Source: Vermamoeba vermiformis (taxonomy: Eukaryota; Tubulinea; Echinamoebida). From it: a DNA stretch of 64,000 nucleotides. The translations under genes were made by a program, and so were the position numbers. Under the pieces are notes generated by a model. It saw only the letters and a program-made list of their open reading frames with translations, did not search any database and had not been told where the DNA came from. Positions 33,482 to 44,714 of this stretch are shown piece after piece. The stretch lies in assembly GCA_045837725.1 (NCBI GenBank), contig JBEWZL010000276.1, positions 434,001 to 498,000 on the forward strand, written 5' to 3'. Position 1 is the first letter of the stretch; each line of letters starts with the position of its first letter.

Positions 33482-35293
33482 ATGGCCTCACGAGCAACTA
33501 CGTAAGCGGCTTTTAGATCGTAAATTACGAGCGAAGCTAATTTTGGTGCTTTTAGGAAGGAGCTTTACAACAATAAGGATGAATTGCTTTCCATTAGTAT
33601 TTTCATGTCGCTCAAACGACTGAATACACTACGAAAGACATCAAAAAAGGTTAATCAGTGGCTCTCTGATTTTTCAAGTTTTTCTTGGAAGAAACGAATC
33701 GAATTATCGTTTCCTTCTTCTTTCAAAGACGTTCTCAAAGAAGATGTGAAGGATCAAATGACGAAACTGCGCAAGTTTGATACGTTGGTTGACTCAGGTC
33801 ATCAAGTCTCGTTCTTCTTGCTCTCTTCCTTGTTGGATGCGGAAGACATTGAAGTGAACATGAAGAGTCAAATCCCTTGGTCACGCCACGTGTATCTTAT
33901 CAACTACAACAAGACGGAAGTGGCGGTTTTTGATTCATTGTTAGGCAAAGTTTGGTCTCGCCTTAATTTCCCCGAAATGAAGTCGATCGACACCGTACTT
34001 TTTGACACCAAGAGTAAGTTATAGCGTTTACCCTTTAAATTGTGGTACTTAAAATATTACATAGAGCATAAGATAGGATTTTTAAACAAAGAATCAGGCG
34101 TCATGAAGCTCTACGTGCTCAAAAATAATGAGCTGAAGCATGAAGCGGACTTTGAGTCGTACATTCTAAAATTCAATGGCTTAATTAGCCAACTTTACGG
34201 TACGGCAAAATCTTAATAATTTCTAGCGATACTAATACAAACTTAGGAGATTACGTTATCGTGAATGACGGCTCAAAGCTGGTGTGGTATTCGTTATCGA
34301 CCAACACAGCCGTGAAAGAAGTTGCGCTACCAGAGGACGATAATGGCGAAGGCGTGTTTGCGTACCCGTCAAGCATTGAGCCCGTGGTATTTGTTACCGC
34401 ACCTGCAGGAAAGGGCTACACAATTCATCGGGTTGATTGCACACTTGAAGATGAAGAACCGATGCAGGAATTGTACAGATCTGGCTCGGGCATTACTTAC
34501 GACAACTGCGGTGATGGCCTCGAGGGCGTTGATTTGGTCGAGACTGAAAACGGACGAGTGCTGCAGGTTTATTTGCTGGGCACTGGCGACCGCGAATTCC
34601 ATGCTTATGACCTTGACGCCAATAAGCGACTGACAGCGCTGCACTTCGACGAGTTCTGGAACTACGAATCAATTAAATACAATCCTGGCAGCAATTTCTA
34701 CAGCCTCAACGATGGCCCAGGTCAGTACTTTCAAACAAACTAATCAATGTAACTAGTATTGACGTGGTTTGACAGTTCTTGCAATCATGAACGCCGTCGA
34801 AAAGTACGAGGACGAGAAGTGTGATGTCAGACGCAAAAACCTTGCAGATGAAGATCCCGATTACATATATTTAGATTCCGATGAAGAATCGTATGAGTCC
34901 GAGGAAGAGAAAGAAGATCCAACGAAGGGCGCGTACTTCAAGTTCAACTCGAAAATTCAAAGAAGCATGTGGCTCAACAAGGATTTACTCACGGTCAAAT
35001 CAGCCAAGAAGCTTCGATTCTTCTCGATCGCTCAGCGCGGCATCATTGGCTCAATCGACGCTGACATCAACGAGGTGTTCATCGCTGACAACACGATCGT
35101 CGCCTTCACCGCTGCTGGTGACATCTATCGCGTTACACTAGACGCCGGCACCACTGAAAAGAAACGCAATAGCAAAGCGTCAAATACCAACAAAACTAAG
35201 AAAGGGAGCTCAAACGTGAAAACTGCGCCGGCGTCAGAAAGCGACGAAGATGAAGAACCACCGAAGAAAAAGAAAAAGGTTCAAGCTCGTTGA
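33482..35293 (+). CDS. F-box-like/acidic nuclear-type protein, paralog 3 (intact)
   Basis: Five exons, 33482-33501, 33556-34013, 34065-34199, 34247-34720 and 34776-35293, give 534 residues with every phase consistent. Order: F-box-like helices (LLSISIFMSLKRLNTLRKTS, residues about 15-45), the block DFSSFSWKKRIELSFPSSFK, a beta-rich region with several WYSL and CTLE elements that may form a propeller-like fold, an acidic stretch (SDEESYESEEEKEDPTKGAY), the conserved RGIIGSIDADINEVFIADNT block, and a basic C-terminal end (PPKKKKKVQAR), a likely nuclear localisation signal. It is probably an SCF adaptor with an unknown target; the F-box is too diverged to be sure. It is the only copy of the three that reads through. 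Confidence 0.75.
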
Positions 35294-35584
35294 GGACGAC
35301 AAATTTTGAAGTTTTTTTGTTGAATTAGCAGTGCGAACGCAACTTTTCTTTAATGTCTGTTCCACACTGCCATAAAAGCGCTGGCTAGTAAACACTCGGT
35401 GCTTTTTTGCGAACATAGTTTATTTAATATTTATGAAAACGAGCACAAGTGCGATTGATTGCACTCGTCAGTGTTCTAAACAAGTGACATCATCGTGCGA
35501 TCCAGGCCATTTATTGAACAATAAAACCTGTCAGTTATCCGGACAAGCATTTTAAAATTTGTTCAGTATTTACCCGAATAAATT

Positions 35585-37304
35585 ATGGTGAGTTTCATGA
35601 AATATTTATCGACTATAACGATTTGTAAAATATTTTTGGTGATTTTCTAAATTTTTTCTGCAGGATCTCTTGCCACATGAAATAATCGACCTAATCTTAT
35701 CATATTTGGACGATAAAAATGCACGCATTGCACGATTAGTGAGCACCGATTGGTTTCGTCGGATAAACTACTCGAAGTTCGTCATCTACTTCGCATCCTC
35801 GGCTCTGTTGCCTCAAATCGTTGATCGGTTATCAAAATACCAACACCCAATTGAATTAACACTGCTAAAGAGTGTTCACTTTACAGACAGCGATATATTA
35901 GAGCACATCCCTCGGTTAACGCAGCTCAAAGCATTTGCCTTATACGATAATTCGTCAAGCAGCAGGAAAAGGAAGCTAGAACCCGAAGAATATCTCAAAT
36001 TATCAACATTAACCAACTTGGAGACATTGTACATTGGTCCTGACCGCGTTCTGCCATTCAAACTGCTGCAACATTTTCCGCGAATGAAGCACTGCGACAG
36101 TCCTTTAGACACTGATGAAACAGACGAGTTCGTTCAATACATCGCAACTCACTGCCCGCACTATGACACCTTCTACACTACAGACACAGCCTTATCACTG
36201 CTTCCCGTCTCAGTCACAGAACTGAGTTTGCACCTCATCACCGACCAGCCCCTCAACGAGCTGTCAAGATTAACAAGGCTCAAGAGACTTACACTTCCAT
36301 GCGTCGAGGAAAGACTGGTGGATCTCAGACACATCACGTGGTTGGAGAGTTTGACCACTGACACGGCGGATGTGACAGGACTGGAGTGCAGCCGTCAGCT
36401 GACAGAATTGTTTGTCCAATCAAATGTTCAAACTGGCGTGTCTGCGCTACTAGACAGCTTGGCCACGCTACCCAAGGTGCAAAAATTAGGACTGTATGCT
36501 GTCGACAACGTGGCACTCCCAAGCCTGTCACAATTAACTTCGCTGTGGATCACTGCCAAAAGTGCTGATGTCGCGCCATTCCCTACGTCACTGCAAGATC
36601 TAAGTTTGAATTTGAGCAAAGACACACCATTCGAATTATCAGCTCTCTCGCACTTGGTCCATTTGACTCAACTTCAGGCAGCTCTTTGTAGCACAACGGC
36701 TATTGAGCCACTCAACGGCTTGACAAATTTGATGGAATTGAGCCTGAGCATGCAAAACAATGAACGAATCTCATCGCTGTCAGGCCTTCATACTTTGACG
36801 AGCTTAGTTCTAAAGGGCGAGATCAACCCAAAAACTATCACGTGCCTGACAAATCTTGGGGCATTAGAATTTGATCGCTCGCCACTGAATCAAGAAACGT
36901 CGGAGAACTTACAGTATTTGACAAACTTGACTTCTTTAGTTATCAAGAACCCTGTGCCTACCACTGACATTTTCGATTGCACAATACTAGCAAAGCTGCC
37001 TTTGGTTAGGCTGTGCACAGTCAAGCTGGACCTTAAGAACTATTGGGCTGTATTGTCCACCCTCACCACGCTCGAGAGTCTGACCATTGGACCCTCACTG
37101 GTCGAAGCTGAGGAAGATGTACTCCTTTTGACTTCATTAAGCAATTTAACTCAGTTGCGAGTCTACAAGCCAGCAAATAACGTGACTTGTGTTCACATAA
37201 CAGCATTGACTACACTTCAAGACCTCTCATTGTACTTCTCACACGGCTTTACATTCAGCGAACTCTCATTGAAGTTGACTCGTCTCTTGTATGCGTACAT
37301 ATAA
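35585..37304 (+). CDS. F-box and leucine-rich repeat protein with a 3-base first exon
   Basis: The coding sequence is ATG (35585-35587), a 76-base intron (GTGAGT...CTGCAG), then one exon 35664-37304; 547 residues. The frame upstream of 35664 is closed, and the splice gives MDLLPHEIIDLILSYLDDKN, a standard F-box start. Leucine-rich repeats fill the rest, spaced 20-25 residues, for example LTRLKRLTLPCVEERL, LTSLVLKGEINP and LTQLRVYKPANN. It should recruit substrates to an SCF ubiquitin ligase through the LRR surface. The protein ends soon after a final LRR (RLLYAYI). It lies directly after the F-box-like triplet in the same direction but shares only the F-box idea with it, not the fold of the remainder. 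Confidence 0.85.
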
Positions 37305-37451
37305 ATTTAGGCGGCGAGCTCTTCAATTTCGTGTTAAGTAGTCGCGCGATACGTGAATGATACAACTGACATCCATACTTATTCGAATAAAACGTTCCGT
37401 CTTTTAACCATTTGGAGTGTAATAAGTTGAGTCCCTGCTTTATTGGCCTGA

Positions 37452-39509
37452 TCAGAACAAAGTGACAAGAGCCATGACACCCATGAAGAACAAAGAGCTC
37501 GACAAAGAGACACCAGATGAGACCGGCTTGTTGTCAGTAGTACCAGGATTGGCAGCGACAGGGGTTTGTTGCTGTTGTTGGGGTGGCTGTTGCGGCGCTG
37601 AAGGTGTGGGACCTGCAACTTGCACTTGAGCGGTGAACTGTGAGCCTTGATTTGACACTGCGCCTTGCAAGATCATTCTCTTCTTGAACGGTGGAGTAAT
37701 AGGGGCGGAGGTAGGTTGTGCGCTGATGGGTTGCACAGTTGGTGCAGAAGCGACAGTCGGAGTGGCAGTAGGCGCGGCTGTTGGCGTACCACCAGGGTAG
37801 GGCTGGGCGCTAGTGGGTTGATAGGCGTAGGGCATGGTGGGGGCGGAAGGAGGCGTGGCTGATGGCGTACCACCAGGGTAGGGCTGGGCGCTCGTGGGCT
37901 GATAGGAGTAGGGCATGGTAGTTGGCGCGCCAACGGGAGCATTTGCAACGTACCACTCGACGTCAACGACAGCGACAAAGTTGTAGACGCCATTCTGACC
38001 TTGATACAGCTTGAACAAGGTGCTGTTGTCACCTGAGTTGGGTGTGCTGACACTGACGTCGAGACCGAACCACGCTTGTGACGAGCCTTGCGTGCCTGTG
38101 GTGAAGTTGTTGGCGAGGGCAATGTATGAGAGCGACGTGTTGTACGACAAGTACTGGTAGTTGACATTGGGTCCGTAGTAGTACACTGACTCGATGGACA
38201 CTCGAGACAAGCTGACACGTGACGAGAATGCGCTGACCAAGAAGTACGCGGATCTGAAGACCACCAGTTAGTACACGAGTGCTGTTAAGCATGACGAGCT
38301 CTTACTGTCCAGGGTAGAATGCCAAAGCAGGGTTCGTGAAGTTTTGATCGGTGTATGCTTGAATGTAGCCGTTGAGATCAATGTCTACCGACACTTCACC
38401 GCACAAGCTTTGTGACACGATGCGCGACTCGATGTAGACTTGAGTGCCGTTCTTGGCCTCATCAGGACAGCCTTGGTCAGTTCGGCAGCTGAGGGACACA
38501 ACCATGCGGTACACACCGGAGATCGAGCAGCTAGTCGTGTTCAAGTGCACTTCGAGACGTTGAACGCAAGGACCAACGCCACTGCAGTTCACGTTCACGA
38601 CTTCAATCCACGCGTTCACTCCGTACGGCAAGTCGACGAGTTGCACTGTTTCGATTTGCAAAGGATACTGCACGGCAGAGACGTATTGGAGGTTACCAGA
38701 TTGCGACTCAGTGCTCACTGTTTGACCTACAAATGCTGCGTCAATAGCAAGACTGGCAGGACCAAACACTTGCACGGATGATTGGATCTGACGAGATATT
38801 AGTAAGGGCAATGACACGTGCGAACCACTGTACTTACAGCGAGAGTCTTTGGCATGCGAATAGAGATGGGCATGGGCGTGTCAATCACTCTGTCGTACGT
38901 TGTGCCTGCAACTGTCACGCGATCGATTTGTTTCACGTGAACGGTGCCCTTGTAGACATCTTCGCTAAATGTGGATGTTTTGACGAAGCCGCAGTCAGTG
39001 AACGGCACATTCACGTCGATTCTGTCTTGACAGCCGTCATTGTACTTTTGATAGTATTGCGGACTGTTAATGAAACTGCATTGCGGGTTTGGAAGTTCAA
39101 TAAGTGTGCGACGGTTGGCAACAATGTTGGAGTAGACACTGAAGTACAACTGATTGCCGTACACTTGAGTGTTCCAGTAGGGAATGTACGGCACGTAGTC
39201 GTTGCTCAGCGGATCAGTTTGGTTTGCGAAGCAGTAGTAGGGAGCTGCATTGTTGCACTTGTAAGGTGAGTAGTTATCGGTGGAGTAGCTTTGAGAAGTA
39301 ACATTAGCACGGACTCGCATGTGTATGACGGACTTACCCTGAGTAGCAGTTGCAAACGCCGTTACTCTCAACATAGCCGTTAACGCAGACGGGTCCAATA
39401 GGGCCTGGCAACGTTTTCTCATCAACATAGATGAACATGTTCTCTGCAGAGCCAAAGAGGTAGATAGTGGTGGCAGCACCCGGGTTCAGGTAGAATCCTG
39501 AGGCTGCTA
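37452..39509 (-). CDS. GPI-type surface protein, readable 3' half
   Basis: Four minus-strand exons join in phase: 39509-39338, 39288-38838, 38787-38306 and 38253-37452. They encode an extracellular protein: a stretch with VCVNGYVESNGVCNCYSGYS (EGF-like ending), Cys-paired beta-rich regions, then a Pro/Gln/Thr-rich stalk with two copies of a 17-residue unit (QPTSAQPYPGGTP) and a polyglutamine run, and a C-terminal hydrophobic tail (SLFFMGVMALVTLF) with no basic tail after it. The end is a typical GPI-anchor signal. The 5' continuation (39510-41008) is in the same gene but cannot be kept in one frame, so the gene may be damaged. Function is unknown; a surface adhesin is inferred. Confidence 0.7.
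37783..37838. repeat. 56-base direct repeat in the stalk region, unit 1
   Basis: Near-identical to 37864-37919, with starts 81 bases apart (27 codons), so copies stay in frame. Encodes a Tyr/Pro-rich stalk unit. Confidence 0.8.
37864..37919. repeat. 56-base direct repeat in the stalk region, unit 2
   Basis: Partner of 37783-37838, differing at only a few positions. Likely to vary in copy number between strains. Confidence 0.8.
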
Positions 39510-41008
39510 CTAAAAAATTAATGCATGTTGTGATATTGGAAAACAGCAAAGTCCACTTACCAGATCATGGTTTCCCTCGTTTGAAATATAGATTTCACCG
39601 TAGCCAGCTGGATATTGTTCAATGAACTCTTCGTTCCAAAGTTCACCGTAGTAGGAATTCCAGATCGGAATTACCGATGGCTTGGTAGGAGCAGTTGAAT
39701 ATAAGTCTAACCGGGAACTGTAAATCGAATGTGAGTCAACAGAATTATCTGGGACCTTTACAACCTTACCATTATTCACAATGCGCAGGTAGCTGGCGGT
39801 TTGATTGTAACTTTTGAGGCACATCTCGGAGCATCTTAAAGCCATAATGGCCGTTGAAATAGCACAGTGTAGTTCACGCTATCTTGTACGTAGAAGCTTG
39901 AAGAGGTGTACGAGTTGCCCAAAGCGTCACGAACTTCCATGTTGAGGTAATTGTTTAGGCCTTCGTACACGCTAGATATAGTCGCCAATCGGAGTAAGCA
40001 CTGACATTGTAGCGAGGATAGCCATTTTGATCGTAGATTGTTAGCGTTAAGGAGTCGCCAATTTGGTAGGTGTTAATGAACTTGATGAGGGCGACTGATC
40101 TTGGAGGGGAAGTGGGCGGAAGTAGGAGTAAAAGGCAACGGTTCGAAATAGGGTGTTGAACCAACAGGTGGTGCAGTGCCTATGCTATTGGTTACTACGT
40201 TGTAGCCAAACTGAGCAGAAGCTCCATAGTCTCCGCGAATGTACACGACTGTGTTAAGTTCATGAAGGGGGACCAAGAAAGTATCTGTCGTTTGTGTGTC
40301 AATGAGAGTTGGTATTACTAGTTTGTCTTGACTTACAGTTGAAGTCAGTGAAGTGGACAGTGAAAGTGATGTTGCTTCCATTCATTCCCATAAAACCAGT
40401 GTCACCGCCGTAAGGGACAGACCAGCTGTCACCTCTGTCGCTAGTTATCCATAAGTCGCTACTTTGGTATGTCGATACTGCAATGAGTTAAGTTAGTTAC
40501 AACTGCAAGGGGCTCTACTTCCCAGCACATACCGGCAACGTTGACAATTTTGAGCGATGAAAACCAATTACCGCTAACTTCGGTGAAATAGAGCAGTTGT
40601 GGGGGAACATTGGCAGTAGGCTCGCCCACGTCCTCGGTGCGATCTACGTAGACCAAGGAATAACTTTGGTATGGTTGCAACGTTGTTACGATCCAAACCT
40701 CTGCCAAGGCTACGATGGGGACATTAAAGTTGTCTTTGTCGTAAGCATAAAAGGTAATATTGGTATAAAATGGCATCGAAGCAGTAGGCAATTCAACGTA
40801 GTTCGAAACCGGGAACGTAGGATCGGGCACAGAAAATCTTCCCAATACTGCCGTTGTGGTAGTTAATATTGTAAGGGTCCGTAGTAATGTCGACTGTTTG
40901 GCTGCTGGAGAAACGAGCATTCATGAAGCGAAGTTGGGCCCATTGGCCGTGAACGGCAATAGCGCCGAATATGACGCAGAATAAAAGCGCCAACAATTTG
41001 TGTTGCAT
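39510..41008 (-). pseudogene. 5' half of the GPI-type surface protein gene, repeatedly out of frame
   Basis: The ATG at 41008 gives a good signal peptide (MQHKLLALLFCVIFGAIAVHGQ) followed by WAQLRFMNARFSSSQTVDI. The conserved-looking coding then changes frame without a fitting canonical intron at about 40855, 40115, 39985 and 39870-39850, and the intron ending near 39510 joins in the wrong phase. Between breaks, coding character and splice sites (for example the GTATGT donor near 40531 and GTAAGT donors) are good. Domains look like short beta-sandwich repeats of DUF4397 type (VALIKFINTYQIGDSLTLTI). Options are a recently dying gene, assembly indels, or unusual splicing with non-canonical donors. 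Transcript data would decide. Confidence 0.55.
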
Positions 41009-41337
41009 TGTTGATACGCGATTGATTGAATCAACTAAATAAATAAAATATGAAATCGAAGGCACAAGAGAAGAATTGGTGACAAGACGTCAAAAACATA
41101 CCGGCCAATCACGGAGCTTTGAAACTGGAGCGCACGTGCTTTCGAACATAATCACGTGCTTTCAGACCAAAAATCTCTCGTCAAAATGACACCTCGGAAG
41201 AAGCTACGATAAGTTGGGACGCCCACAAATCCTGGAACTTGATTGGTATTAATATCGCAAAGAGTTGTTTACTGATTTTCTCTTCAAAATTTTCGCAAAT
41301 AGAGACCGATTTAGATCTCTTTTCAAGGATCTTTCTC
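41009..41337. other. Spacer between surface-protein gene and reductase gene
   Basis: 329 bases. Two repeats of ATCACGTGCTTTC-like sequence (GCACGTGCTTTCGAACAT and ATCACGTGCTTTCAGACC) at about 41132-41167 carry CACGTG cores. No gene seen. Confidence 0.45.
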
Positions 41338-44319
41338 TTATGAGATCCAAACATCACGTTGGTAACGCTCGCTCTTGTCCAAATCATCCATGTACTTCTC
41401 GGCTTGCTCAGTAGTCATGTTGCCGAACTTTGAAGCGATTTCAATTAAGGCTTTGTGTACGTCTCCGGCCATCTGGCTCGCGTCACCGCAAACGTAGAAG
41501 TGTGCTCCTTTCTGCATCAAAAATCGTTAGAAAAATATTTAGGCACGAGTAAAATCGTACCTGAAGCAAGTCCCAGACCATTTCTGAGTCTTCACGGAGC
41601 AGATCTTGCACGTAAACTTTCTTGGCTTGATCTCGTGAGAAAGCAGTGCGCAAAACGATCTGCTTGTCCTCGGCATACTTGGCTAAACAGATCGATGTTA
41701 GTATTCGTACAATATTAATTTGGCATTACGTACTGAGCTCATCAGCGTACAGGAAGTCGCGAGATTTGTTTCTGCATCCAAAGTACAAAACAGTCTGGCC
41801 AGTGGCTTGAGTGATGATGCGCTCGCGAATGAATGAGCGGAATGGAGCAATACCAGTACCAGGACCCACCATAATAATGGGAGTGCTGCTGTCCTTGGGC
41901 AAACGGAAGTACGGATTCGCGTTGATGTAAACGGGAACTTTCTCGCTAATTAAAAGTATTAATATTATGTTATTGTGAATATGATAGCGATAGTTATCTT
42001 ACCCAATCTTGACGCGATCTTGAACAAAAGTTGAGCAGATGCCAACACGATCGGTGTTCAGGGTGTTGTAACGAACAATAGCGATAGTGACACTAACTCT
42101 CTTAGGATCCTATAGTAATACGATCATATTAGCAAGCATGTCCTAGTCAAGAGTGCGGATTCAATTGTACGTACGACGGATTGAGTCGAAGAAATAGAGT
42201 AGTAACGAGGCAAAAGAGCCTTTAAGCGAGACAAAAATCCAGAAGGAGAGAGCTTAACGCTGCGGAACTCTCTCAATACGTCGAGCACTTCGCGTTCCTT
42301 GATGTAAGCAGCCAAATCCGGATTCTCAACCAAGCTCTGAAAAATAAATGAGTAATCGAGTAATATTGTTAAATATGAACTCATACCTTGCCCTTAGAGA
42401 ACAATTTGCTCAATTTGGTGATTTCATTCTTATCCGAGGCTTGGATCTGGAACATCTTCAACAATTCGACCTTGATGCTCTTCAAGTCGTAAGCCTTCAA
42501 CAATGCCTCGCGCAAGGGCATCTCCTCGTCTTCCTATAATATTATAATAAGTTAGCATTGCTATTCTGAGATTAGAGCCAGATACAAAGCAAGATCTGAT
42601 TGCTGGTCATTTGACTCGTTTGATGAACTGCCTACCTCCTTCTCTTTGTAGAACCACTTAGGAATTTGAACGAGTTCGTTGCCGCTGAATTCCAAGAGCT
42701 TGAGGATCGCATCTACAACTGTAGCCGGATTTGAGGGCAGAATGCCGAGAGCATCACCAGGCAAATAAGTGATGCCACTTTCTCCGAGATCAAATTCAAT
42801 ATGAGTAGTCTCCTTATCTACCTTAGGATCTTCAAACACTGAGAGCGGGTATTTGACCTGCAGATCCAGTTAGCAATAAGTTTAGCATTAGGTCTGCGTC
42901 ATTTGAATGACTCGAGTCATTTAATAAATTATGCTGCAGTCTGATCGTGCGGAATAGTAATACTTACAGCCATCTCAGCGAAGTAAGGTCTGTTTCTGTT
43001 CCAAGCAGATGTGCTAGAAGACTCGCCGTCTCCGAGTTTCTCCCAAAGATAATCTTCAGAGACCTTCATAGACTTGAACTCGTGGGCACGTTCGCTGGCT
43101 TTGTTCAATATATTCTCGATCCAGCCACTCACTGAAGTGTCGTCTTCTTGATCAATGTCGACGCGCTTGTACAATCGCTTGCAGCCCAAAGCTTCGAATC
43201 TGAATACACGTAAATATTAATACTCGTTATGTAGTACTAATAATCGATAGTAAGGTTGCCTTTAGATGTCTAGTTCAGGTTATTTGTAGCGAGATCCAGC
43301 GTGGAACCAGCGTTTTAATTTTGATCAAAGTGGCATAAAATATTAATACGTACCTGGCATCGAATTGTTTGCCGCAGCGGCAGAAATGAGGGTAGTTGGA
43401 GTCGCCCAAAGCAAGCACTGAATAGACTTTGTTTTGCCATTGAGGACCAGGCTGGCTCTTAATATGCAAATAGTCGTGAAGCTCCTTAGCAGAAGTAGGA
43501 GGAACACCTATTAGCGTAAATATCGTTAATACAACGGTTTTACCAGAGATCTGATCGGTGCAGAAGTTTTTACGACAAACAAAGCATTCGTCGGAGTATT
43601 TAAGGTAATATAATTGGATAATGCGTACCATCTCCTTGAGTAGAGCAAATTAAGAAGATCATTTGTTCCTTTGAGAAGTCTACAACGTGGTACTCCTCAG
43701 TGCTCACGATGCGCGGCGTGACTTCAGGGATCTGACGCAATTTAGTGACTAAAGTCTCTGCAATTTCCTTGCTATAATATTAAGATGTTAGAGCAATACA
43801 TTTGAATTACTTTCATACTGTAACGGCTCGATCCGTATAGATCCGCATAATTCTTAGACGAATAATTAAATCAAATAAATCGAACGAGGCCACAGTCTCG
43901 ATAGCATAATATTGGGCAAATAATTATAATTCAAAAATAACACATAATACGCATAAGAAAGATTTCTAACGGATCATCTGGTGCTAAATTAAAACCAAAA
44001 TACAATGTCTTAATTACCTGTAGCCGAATTCAGTGCCATACAAAACCAACACGGGAACTCCTTGTTTATCGCCATCGGGTCGTTTCTGCTCGAATTTGGC
44101 TCTGGATTTGGGCTTTTCGGGTGCAACCTTGTCACCGCCAGTCTTCGCCAAATAATTGTCCAAACTGAACTGCAATTGGCCGTTGGTGTTGCCAGCGTCG
44201 GTCTGCTCGCCCTTAGTCAAAATTTTGTAAGTTGCGTACAGGGCGCCCGATCCCGCCAAGACGAGCAATGCACGGTACGGGATGCGACCGGATTTGACTA
44301 AATCGGTGACTTTTTGCAT
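41338..44319 (-). CDS. POR: NADPH-cytochrome P450 reductase
   Basis: Eleven minus-strand exons: 44319-44018, 43771-43629, 43507-43354, 43199-42968, 42855-42636, 42533-42387, 42336-42175, 42109-42003, 41945-41734, 41682-41561 and 41511-41338; about 658 residues. Order: N-terminal TM anchor (IPYRALLVLAGSGALYATY), flavodoxin/FMN domain (LVLYGTEFGYS, FLICSTQGDG, ALGDSNYPHF), FAD domain (YLPGDALGI, RYYSISST), and NADPH domain (MVGPGTGIAPFRSFI, FYVCGDASQMAGDV) ending DVWIS. It passes electrons from NADPH to P450s and other ER haem proteins. Oddity: exon 4 ends in phase 0, but exon 5 only gives the conserved frame (FEDPKVDKETTH) with a one-base shift near 42840; read straight it stops at TGA. This may be an assembly error. 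Confidence 0.92.
42906..42921. promoter_or_regulatory. AATGACTCGAGTCATT palindrome in a reductase intron
   Basis: Perfect 16-base palindrome, the TGAC-TCGA-GTCA counterpart of the TGAC-ACGT-GTCA elements elsewhere. It lies in the intron between exons 4 and 5. Confidence 0.45.
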
Positions 44320-44714
44320 GTTGTATGTCAGAAACTAGGTGTGGTGTGCTCTAGGACTATTTTGAGGACGAAAGAGCAAAAACCTGATCAACACAAAAAT
44401 ATCAACGGCAAAATTATTCGTTTGTGTCCGAATCGAATCGTAAACGACAACGAATACGCACTTTGTGTTTTTGATACGTTAATTCACTTAATAATGGAGA
44501 TAATCGGTTTCAGCGCGTGCTAAAAAAGCGAATCTTGGTTGGGTTAGTTTGCCTAGCTCCTTTTTATTTGCTGCTACCATTTTTTCCTTATTTTTATACA
44601 ATTTTCGGTCGGAAACTAATTACAAGTCAAATAACATTAAATAAATTACAATTGAAAAATATTCTGTTCTGCTCCTTCATTCCAAAGCTCGAAGAATGCA
44701 GCTGCGATATTATA
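44320..44714. other. Spacer between the reductase and Ras genes
   Basis: 395 bases; it holds the reductase promoter and the Ras 3' end. Frames here lack splice or similarity support. Confidence 0.45.

Noticed and set aside
37741-37920. CRISPR-like direct repeats
   Set aside because: Only two 56-base units, in frame and coding for a Pro-rich stalk; a normal protein repeat.
40793-40920. A weak 67-base intron (donor GTTTCT, acceptor GGCAG) that would repair the first frame break of the surface-protein gene
   Set aside because: The donor is unlike others in the window and the removed part looks coding; left as a frame break pending transcript data.
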